This document shows positions 6,626-12,622 of a stretch of DNA of 13,215 nucleotides, piece by piece. The DNA is from DATACZ01 sp036258795. GTDB lineage: Bacteria; Actinomycetota; CADDZG01; JAHWKV01. Where the stretch lies: NCBI GenBank assembly GCA_036258795.1, contig DATACZ010000042.1, positions 1-13,215 on the forward strand, given 5' to 3'. Numbering within the stretch: the stretch's first letter is position 1; each line of letters opens with the position of its first letter. The notes under the pieces are model-generated. The model did not search any database, was not told the origin of the DNA, and saw only the letters and a list, made by a program, of their open reading frames with translations. Made by a program: the position numbers and the translations under genes.

Positions 6626-8117
6626 AGGGGCCCTTGGCCCTCCCACCGAAGGCCCGGCTCCTGAGCTCATCGAGGCTGGGTTTGCCGTCGAGGTGGCTCA
6701 CGCCCCCTTTCTTCACGATGGATTGAACCTGGCCGACATCGCCCATGTCCTCACGGTGCTCGAAGGCCGGGTCATCCCTGCCGATGCCGCCGGCCGCCTT
6801 CTGAAACTCCTGCTCGAGGTTTCCCGGATGCCTGCCGCTTCCTTTCCCTACGAGGCCCGCTATGGCGACGCCTACAACTGCCGCGAGCGCTACTTCATGG
6901 AGCGGCTGGGGGACGATGCCGGCTGGCTCCACGCAGGCAGGCCGCGCCGCGAGGCCGGCCGGCTGGCGCTGCGCTTGGGGTTGCGCCGGCTCATCACCGG
7001 GCTCGCGAGGGACGCTGCCGGGTTTGCATCGGACGTAACGGTAGTCGCCGGCAGGTACGCCGAGACGGTCATGCCCGACCAGACCTACCTACAGCAGGCC
7101 CAGCCCTCGACCTTTGGGCACTACATCCTTACCTTCGCTTATCCGGCTCTCCGCGATGCGGCGCGCCTAATGGATGATGCCGACTTGATCAACCAAAGTC
7201 CCGGAGGCGCCGGATGCGTGAATGGCAGCTTGCTCGTGGACCGGGCTCGGATTGCAGAGCTGCTGGGGTTCGACGGCGTTATCGAGCACACTCGCGACGC
7301 CATGTGGCAGACGGACGGACTGGTACACGTGCTGGCGGCAGCGGCCAGCCTTGTGACCCACCTCAGCAAGCTGGCCGAGGATCTGGAGATCTGGGACAGC
7401 CAGGAGTTTGACTTCGTCGAGCTGGCCGATGCCTATACCCGGGCGAGCGTGCTCATGCCCCAAAAGCGCAACCCATATGCGCTCTCGATCGTCCGTGGGG
7501 CCGCAGGGGTGCTCATCGGCCGGCTCTCGGGGTTCCTCGCCGTGGTCAAGACGCCCTCCGCCCGGACCGACAACTTGATATTCGCCTACGGGGAGGTTCC
7601 CAGCTCGCTCGACCTTGCAGCTAGGGTCACCAGACTCATGAGCCGGGTGGTGTCGACCCTTCACGTCCGCCCGGAGCGAATGTGGGAGGCGCTGGAAGCG
7701 GGTTTTTCCCAGGCGACCGACCTGGCGGAGTTCGTGATGCGGGTTTGCGAGGTCGACTACCGAACTGCCTACCTGGTGGTGGGCGAGACAGTCCGGGACG
7801 CCGCTCGGAGGGGGCTTCGGGGCGTCGACATTACCGGCCTCATGCTGGACGAATCAGCTCGCAAGGTGCTCGGCCACCCCCTCGGCCTGAAGGAGCGCTC
7901 GCTCGACGAGGTGCTCGACCCCCGCGCCATTGCCTTTGGGCGAACCTCCCCCGGTGGCGCCGCTCCCGACCTTGTGAGGAAGATGGCCGCGGCATGCCGT
8001 TCCGACGCGGAGCGCATGACCGACGAAGCCGATCGCCGGCAGACCGGTTACCGGAGCAGCGAGGAAAGGCTCATCCACCTGGCAACTGAGACGGTGGGAC
8101 GCCTAACGAGCACCTAA
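6618..8117 (+). CDS. Aspartase/fumarase-superfamily lyase 2 (argininosuccinate-lyase-like), probable CoM pathway
   Basis: From the TTG at 6618 the product has 499 residues, slightly longer than argininosuccinate lyase. Recognisable regions are ERLGDDAGWLHAGRPRREAG (95-114; compare LHTGRSRND in ArgH), TYLQQAQPSTFGHYIL (156-171), INQSPGGAGCVNGS (191-204) and the signature ASVLMPQKRNP (276-286) with Ser277, Lys283 and Asn285. Key ArgH positions are changed: the His of THLQ is Tyr157 and the relay Glu seven residues after the signature Lys is Ser290. It is therefore probably not a true argininosuccinate lyase. In the coenzyme M pathway a second superfamily member (XcbD1 type) could add ammonia to sulfoacrylate; this is inference. 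A GGAG at 6607-6610, 7 nt upstream, supports the TTG, which overlaps the previous stop by 8 nt. The frame is open back to 6387, but that part runs antiparallel to nothing sensible and lies over the PLP gene. It is the last gene of the run. Confidence 0.87.
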   Translation: MREGALGPPTEGPAPELIEAGFAVEVAHAPFLHDGLNLADIAHVLTVLEGRVIPADAAGRLLKLLLEVSRMPAASFPYEARYGDAYNCRERYFMERLGDDAGWLHAGRPRREAGRLALRLGLRRLITGLARDAAGFASDVTVVAGRYAETVMPDQTYLQQAQPSTFGHYILTFAYPALRDAARLMDDADLINQSPGGAGCVNGSLLVDRARIAELLGFDGVIEHTRDAMWQTDGLVHVLAAAASLVTHLSKLAEDLEIWDSQEFDFVELADAYTRASVLMPQKRNPYALSIVRGAAGVLIGRLSGFLAVVKTPSARTDNLIFAYGEVPSSLDLAARVTRLMSRVVSTLHVRPERMWEALEAGFSQATDLAEFVMRVCEVDYRTAYLVVGETVRDAARRGLRGVDITGLMLDESARKVLGHPLGLKERSLDEVLDPRAIAFGRTSPGGAAPDLVRKMAAACRSDAERMTDEADRRQTGYRSSEERLIHLATETVGRLTST

Positions 8118-8139
8118 GCCGTTATACGACTATGAGCGA

Positions 8140-8556
8140 TTACTCATGTACGTGCGGCGGGACGCCGGCCTGCTCATCGGCGACCACATACTCCAGCTTT
8201 ACCTGGTTTTTGAGTGTGTTGGAGACGTAGCAGAAAGGAATGGCCCGCTTTACGAACTCCTCCAGCTCCTCTCGAGGGTGGGAAGAGATGATCTCTACCC
8301 TGATCTCGTCGAACCCAAGTCCCAGGTAGCGGCCGCGGGTCCGGACCGCGAGATCAGGCAGCTCAACCCCCCTTTTTCGGGATGCCCAGGCGACCGCCAT
8401 AGCGAAGCAGGAGGCGAGCGAGGCAAGGAAGATCTCCGTGGGAGCCGGTCCCGTGTCATCTCCCCCGGCCTCGGGCGGCTCGTCGGCAATGATCTCAAAG
8501 CTCCGCACCGGTACCCGGCATCGGTAGCCCTTCTCCCAGTAGGCGGTGATCTCCAT
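8140..8556 (-). CDS. OsmC-like family protein
   Basis: OsmC/Ohr-type proteins are small thiol-dependent peroxidases, or uncharacterised relatives, that act in the cytoplasm. From the ATG at 8556 the product has 138 residues, the family's usual size. The two expected cysteines are present: Cys50 in ASLASCFAMAVAWASRKRGV and Cys109 in IPFCYVSNTL, with the helix between them carrying Glu98 to Lys103. PTEIFLASLASC matches the conserved start of the central helix. The frame is open to 8793, but that extension lies over the end of the FdrA gene and is rich in Arg and low complexity, so I reject it; a TTG at 8568 is a minor alternative. It starts 35 nt after the FdrA stop on the same strand and so probably ends the carbamate kinase-FdrA operon. 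Whether it protects thiols or modifies a ligand in this pathway is not visible. Confidence 0.86.
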   Translation of the reverse strand: MEITAYWEKGYRCRVPVRSFEIIADEPPEAGGDDTGPAPTEIFLASLASCFAMAVAWASRKRGVELPDLAVRTRGRYLGLGFDEIRVEIISSHPREELEEFVKRAIPFCYVSNTLKNQVKLEYVVADEQAGVPPHVHE

Positions 8557-8591
8557 GGAGCCGGCCAAGTCTAAGGCTTCAAGCGAGCCGA

Positions 8592-10133
8592 TCAGGGCTT
8601 GACGGTCACCAGATCCGGTTTGCGCAGCGCGATGGCGGCGGCAGCGCAGCTGGCGCGGGCCGCGGTCGGCGTGACGATGCAGCCGGCGTCGGTGAGCGTG
8701 GCTTGCTGACGTTCGTAGCCTTGTGGATCGTGGTCGGTCCCCAGCACGTAAGCCACCACCCGAGGACCGCCGCCCTTTGCGATCTCCGCGCAAACCGGGG
8801 CGAGCTCACCGGCCGGATCCGGATGCGCGCCGTATCCCAGGACCACGTCGACGAGCACCACGGCCACGTTCTCATCCTCACCCGCCTCCCTTATGAACTC
8901 CATCCGTGCCTCGGGATCGATCATCGGGTGGGGCCGTCCCTTGGTGTACTCCTCCTCCCCAACGTCTAGACATATGTGACTTCCCGGGGGGGCCGGAACT
9001 CGGTACTTGTCCTCGAGTGGGACGTTGGACCAAACCGGGCCGACCAGGTCCGAGAGGATGACCAGCGACTCGTAGCAAAGGGTGCCGCCGGAATAGAGAC
9101 CCCGGATCAAAGTGCGCTCCTGGGCGAGGTCGGCATATGCAGCTTCGACGCCTGCCGCAAGCTGCTCGTTCAGGTCGGGTAGATCCAAGCCGAGGAGGCG
9201 CAAAGTCTCGAGTACTCCCTCTTCCAGGGTGGTCACGACGGTTACGTTTTCCGGCAGCTGGAGCTCAGCCTTCAACCCCACGAGGGAAGCCACGAGCGGC
9301 GTCTTCCCTGCGAGGCCGACGATCTCACGGGCCACTCGCTCGGAGGGAGGTTTTGAGACCAAAAGGATCACCTCGCTCCCCGGGTCGTCACGCAGCGCTT
9401 CGACCGCCACCTTGGCCATGCGTCCGCCGACCTTCTCGGTGAGGTCCCGCCCCCCTAACCCGATGACGTGCGAGACGCCCGCTCCCCAGCGGTCCAGGAG
9501 GCTCATCACTTCCTGTGCCCCCGTCCCGGCGGCAGCAACCACCCCAACCCGCCCCGGCTCCACCACGTTGGCGAATCCAAGGCCGGTCCCCCCCAGCAGC
9601 GCCGTGCCGGCTCCGGGCCCCATCACCAGCCGCCCGAGGTGGGCTCCCCTGTCCTTGAGCTCGATCTCATCGTCCACCGGCACGTTGTCGCTGAACAGCA
9701 GGACGTGGAGGCCTGTGGTCAGTGCCTTGTGTGCCTCCACTGCGGCATAGTCGCCCGGCACCGAGACGATGGCCAAATTTGTGCCCGGCTGAAGCTCTGT
9801 GGCCTCATCGATAGTACGAGGCTCTCGAGGCGCCCCGGGCGTGCTTGCCTCGCCGGTTTGGCCGGCAAACAGCTTTTTCTCCCCGACTGCAATCGCCTTC
9901 TCGGCGACCTCGTCGTCAACTGCGTCAACCGCGATGAACAGGTCGTTGGCGGAGGCACCTGGAAGCTGATCCCGTTCAAAGCCCTTGCTCTGTAGCGTTT
10001 CGATATTGGCCGCGGTGGCCATGGCAGCGGCCGCCCACTCCACCCCTTCCACCTCGAGGATGGCTCGGGTACCCGCCATCTGCAGCACGGAGTCCAGGTA
10101 GATTGCGGGGAAGACCTTGACCTTTCGGCTCAT
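8592..10133 (-). CDS. allF: FdrA-like subunit of oxamate carbamoyltransferase (AllF type)
   Basis: FdrA has the fold of the acyl-CoA synthetase/succinyl-CoA ligase superfamily. In E. coli, AllF (FdrA) with AllG and AllH forms oxamic transcarbamylase, which converts oxalurate plus phosphate to oxamate plus carbamoyl phosphate. The 513-residue product shows the expected features: a glycine-rich PGAGTALLGGTGLGFANV stretch (173-190), a CoA-ligase-like GRVGVVAAAGTGAQEVM (194-210) followed by GLGGRDLTEKVGG (225-237), and a C-terminal ligase-like domain with DVVLGYGAHPDP. The ATG overlaps the carbamate kinase stop by 4 nt (ATGA), so translation is probably coupled. The partner subunits AllG and AllH lie on the opposite strand beyond the kinase, not immediately downstream as in E. 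coli. The substrate in this organism could be a different carbamoyl compound; no allantoin genes are in view. Confidence 0.9.
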   Translation of the reverse strand: MSRKVKVFPAIYLDSVLQMAGTRAILEVEGVEWAAAAMATAANIETLQSKGFERDQLPGASANDLFIAVDAVDDEVAEKAIAVGEKKLFAGQTGEASTPGAPREPRTIDEATELQPGTNLAIVSVPGDYAAVEAHKALTTGLHVLLFSDNVPVDDEIELKDRGAHLGRLVMGPGAGTALLGGTGLGFANVVEPGRVGVVAAAGTGAQEVMSLLDRWGAGVSHVIGLGGRDLTEKVGGRMAKVAVEALRDDPGSEVILLVSKPPSERVAREIVGLAGKTPLVASLVGLKAELQLPENVTVVTTLEEGVLETLRLLGLDLPDLNEQLAAGVEAAYADLAQERTLIRGLYSGGTLCYESLVILSDLVGPVWSNVPLEDKYRVPAPPGSHICLDVGEEEYTKGRPHPMIDPEARMEFIREAGEDENVAVVLVDVVLGYGAHPDPAGELAPVCAEIAKGGGPRVVAYVLGTDHDPQGYERQQATLTDAGCIVTPTAARASCAAAAIALRKPDLVTVKP

Positions 10134-11113
10134 GGAGAGGACGCCACGAGTGGCTTGACTCGGACGATCCTCGTGCCGGTCACCCCCTCCAACTCCGATA
10201 TGGTGCCCTGCAAGGAGGCGTACACGAGCTCGGGAGCGGTGATCACCGCTTGCTCTCCCCCGCTCCGCAGGAAGCGAATTGCGGCTCGCACCTTCGGCCC
10301 CATGCTGCCTTCGGGAAATTCGCCCGTCGCCAGATAGTGCTCGGCCTCGGTGACCGCCATCTCCCGGATGGGCCGCTGATGTGGCGTGCCGTAGTTCAAG
10401 AGCACGGCCTCAACACCGGTGACCAGCACGAGTGCCTCGGCGGGAAGGGCATTGGCCAGCAGCTGCGCCGCGTAATCCTTGTCGATCACAGCATCTATCC
10501 CGCCGTAGCCCTCCTTGTACCGAACTACAGGGACTCCCCCACCTCCAGCGGCCACCACCACCTGCCCGTGTTCGAGCAACGCACGGATGGCGGCCGTCTC
10601 CAGGATGGCGACCGGCTCGGGAGAGGGCACAACCCGGCGGTATCCCCGATCCGAGTCCTTCTTGACCACCCAGCCCCTCTCAGCGCCCATCGACTCCGCC
10701 TGCTCACGGGTCAGGAAAGGCCCGATGAACTTGGTCGGATCGTCAAAGGCGGGGTCGTCCGGGTTGACCGCGACCTGAGTGACCACCGTCACCGCCCCCC
10801 TCATCCAGCCTGGGTCTCCCAACCTGCGGAGGGCCAGGCAAATGAGGCTTCCTAGCTGGCCCTGGGTCATGGCTCCCAGGGAGAACAGCGGCTGAGCAGG
10901 CACCATCTTGGCGCCCTCCTCCTGTTGAATGGCGAGGTTGCCTACCTGCGGTCCGTTGCCGTGCACCACCACCACTCGCCATCCGGCACGCAGGAGTGAG
11001 ACAACGGACCTGGCCATCGTCGTGGCGTTGGCCTCCATTTCCTCGTAAGTCCCGGCCTGGCCTTCGCGGGTTAGGGCGTTTCCGCCGAGCGCAACGACGG
11101 CCGTCTTAGCCAT
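10130..11113 (-). CDS. allK: Carbamate kinase (catabolic, AllK/ArcC-like)
   Basis: The enzyme transfers phosphate from carbamoyl phosphate to ADP, making ATP and carbamate that decays to ammonia and CO2. The 327-residue protein has the amino-acid-kinase motifs: VVALGGNAL (6-14), VVHGNGPQVGNLA (50-62), KKDSDRGYRRVVPSPEP (151-167), VVAAGGGGVPVV (186-197), IDAVIDKDYAAQLLA (206-220) and the C-terminal GSMGPKVRAAIRFL. The length is normal to slightly long. A GGAGG ribosome binding site (complement of 11119-11123) lies 5 nt ahead of the ATG. It is the first gene of the minus-strand arm and diverges from the DUF1116 gene. With FdrA, AllG and AllH it would turn carbamoyl phosphate released from oxalurate or a similar ureido compound into ATP. 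By sequence alone it could be called arcC; the context favours the all-type role. Confidence 0.94.
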   Translation of the reverse strand: MAKTAVVALGGNALTREGQAGTYEEMEANATTMARSVVSLLRAGWRVVVVHGNGPQVGNLAIQQEEGAKMVPAQPLFSLGAMTQGQLGSLICLALRRLGDPGWMRGAVTVVTQVAVNPDDPAFDDPTKFIGPFLTREQAESMGAERGWVVKKDSDRGYRRVVPSPEPVAILETAAIRALLEHGQVVVAAGGGGVPVVRYKEGYGGIDAVIDKDYAAQLLANALPAEALVLVTGVEAVLLNYGTPHQRPIREMAVTEAEHYLATGEFPEGSMGPKVRAAIRFLRSGGEQAVITAPELVYASLQGTISELEGVTGTRIVRVKPLVASSP

Positions 11114-11201
11114 GATGCCCTCCGGGATCGAGGATCAGAAATATTTCGTTCATTGTAGTGTATGGTCTGGCCCCCATAAGCAATGGCCTAGAGGTCCAGC
11201 C
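11114..11201. promoter_or_regulatory. Divergent control region between carbamate kinase and AllG genes
   Basis: This 88-bp gap serves both arms of the carbamoyltransferase module. It is the clearest AT-rich patch in the right half (about 11136-11166) and contains the perfect palindrome GAAATATTTC at 11138-11147. On the plus side a GAGGT (11191-11195) sits 6 nt before the AllG ATG; on the minus side a GGAGG sits 5 nt before the kinase ATG. TATGGT at 11161-11166 is a possible plus-strand -10, but no good -35 sits at the right distance. The palindrome could be an operator for a ligand-sensing regulator; AllR of E. coli is an IclR-family repressor, but no regulator gene is in view. Confidence 0.5.
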
Positions 11202-12620
11202 ATGACCACGAATCCGCCGGCCGTCGAGCTGCCTAGCCAGATCGAGGTGGTCAACCTCGGGCTGTCCCTGTTCGCCGACGCCATTCGCCAGCAGGGCCGC
11301 CCCGTCACCAACTTGGATTGGCGCATTCCCGCCGAGGGCGACGCTGGGATGGTGGCGGTGCTGAAACGGCTTTACGGCCGGCACGCTCAAGTGATCGACG
11401 AGGCAAATGCCGAGGTCGTCCGCCGGCTCGACGAAGGCTCGCCGAAGCTCGTTGGGATCGAGCCTGCCGCCAAGGTGCTGGACGGGGTCGATGAGCGGAC
11501 GATCATTCACTGCGGGCCTGCCATCGCTTGGGAGGACATGTGCGACCCGCTCCGCCGCTCCGTCCGCGCCGCCGCGATGGCAGAGGGATGGGCCGATAGC
11601 CCGGCCGGGGTCGACGACTTGATGGCCCGTAGCGAGGTGCAGCTCGAGCCCGCCAACCACCATGCGGCCGTGGTTCCCATGGCCAGCGCCATAGGACCAA
11701 CGGCACCGATGTTAGTGGTTGAGAACGAAGCCGGAGGTACGCGAGCCTTCTCGGGCATCAACCAAGGGCCTGGCGAGGTGCCGTGGTTCGGCCGCGAGAC
11801 GCCGGCGGCGGTGCAGCGGCTGGTGTTGCTGCGCGAAGTCGTCGGGCCTTTCCTGGCCCAGTGCCTCAGCGAGATTGGGCCCATCGACATCTTCACGCTC
11901 GCCGCCCAGGGACTTCAGATGGGCGATGACATGCACATGCGGACCCAGGCAACCACCAACTTGTTTATTCGCACGATCCTTCCGCAGCTAGTGTCGATCG
12001 ATCATCCAAGGAAGACCGAGCTGGCGCGATTTCTTGCCACCAATCACCTGTTTTTCCTGAACCTTGCTATGGCCGGGGCGAAGTCGCTCACCCTGTGGGC
12101 CGAGCAGGTTGAGGGGTCAAGCGTGGTGACCACCATGGCGCGCAACGGCACTACCTACGGCATCCGGCTTCCGGGCTCCGAAAAGTGGTTCATCACCGAC
12201 TCTCCCGAGGTGAAAAGCGCGATCTACTATCAGGGCTACGGACCCGAGTCGGGCGCGCCGGACATAGGCGACAGTGCGGTTCTCGAGCTGATCGGTTTGG
12301 GCGGCTCTGCAGCTGCCGCCTCCCCCGCCGTAGCTCTCTTTGTTGGAGGGACCATCCAAGATGCCATCGCCTCAACCGAGGACGTGGACCTGGTATGTGT
12401 GGCGAAGAGCACCCGGTTCAAGCTTCCGATTCTCGGCTTCCGGGGGTCTCCGCTTGGAGTCGATGTGCGCAAGGTGGTCGAGCTAGGGATCACTCCGAGA
12501 GTAAACACCGGCATTCTCCACGCCACGGAGGGCGTCGGACAGATTGGCGCGGGGGTGGCGGAGGCCCCGATCGCGTGCTTTCGAGAAGCCCTTCTGGACC
12601 TCGACCGCCGGCTGGCCTGA
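11202..12620 (+). CDS. allG: DUF1116 protein, oxamate carbamoyltransferase subunit (AllG type)
   Basis: AllG (formerly YlbE) is a subunit of the three-part oxamic transcarbamylase of E. coli. The 472-residue product has the family's N-terminal VVNLGLSLFADAIRQQG followed by a VTNLDWRIPA segment, then RAFSGINQGPGEVPWFGRE, GLQMGDDMHMRTQATTNLF, a GTTYGIRLPG..WF stretch, and a C-terminal GDSAVLELIGLGGSAAAASPAV. I chose the ATG at 11202 because of the GAGGT 6 nt-spaced ribosome binding site; the frame runs up to 11112, but that would reach into the kinase gene on the other strand and the extra residues look non-conserved. It heads the plus-strand arm and is followed after 2 nt by the DUF2877 gene. 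The chemical role of this subunit is known only from the E. coli complex; the substrate here is inferred. Confidence 0.92.
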   Translation: MTTNPPAVELPSQIEVVNLGLSLFADAIRQQGRPVTNLDWRIPAEGDAGMVAVLKRLYGRHAQVIDEANAEVVRRLDEGSPKLVGIEPAAKVLDGVDERTIIHCGPAIAWEDMCDPLRRSVRAAAMAEGWADSPAGVDDLMARSEVQLEPANHHAAVVPMASAIGPTAPMLVVENEAGGTRAFSGINQGPGEVPWFGRETPAAVQRLVLLREVVGPFLAQCLSEIGPIDIFTLAAQGLQMGDDMHMRTQATTNLFIRTILPQLVSIDHPRKTELARFLATNHLFFLNLAMAGAKSLTLWAEQVEGSSVVTTMARNGTTYGIRLPGSEKWFITDSPEVKSAIYYQGYGPESGAPDIGDSAVLELIGLGGSAAAASPAVALFVGGTIQDAIASTEDVDLVCVAKSTRFKLPILGFRGSPLGVDVRKVVELGITPRVNTGILHATEGVGQIGAGVAEAPIACFREALLDLDRRLA

Positions 12621-12622
12621 TC

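Noticed and set aside
5684..6932. Two long minus-strand open frames (231 and 248 codons) opposite the PLP enzyme and lyase 2
   Set aside because: The plus-strand products carry full family motifs through these spans; the minus-strand translations show no recognisable domain.
4443..8117. Reading the two lyases as purB and argH (purine and arginine synthesis)
   Set aside because: Active-site changes in both, and the tight operon with ComA and a D-cysteine-desulfhydrase-like enzyme, fit the CoM gene set better; no other purine or arginine genes are adjacent.
8132..8147. Inverted repeat ATGAG-6 nt-CTCAT at the convergent junction as a terminator
   Set aside because: The stem is only 5 bp, AT-rich, overlaps the OsmC stop codon and has no T-run on either strand.
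8557..8793. N-terminal extension of the OsmC-like protein
   Set aside because: It would overlap about 200 nt of FdrA, and the residues are Arg-rich and non-conserved; 138 residues from the ATG at 8556 is the family size.
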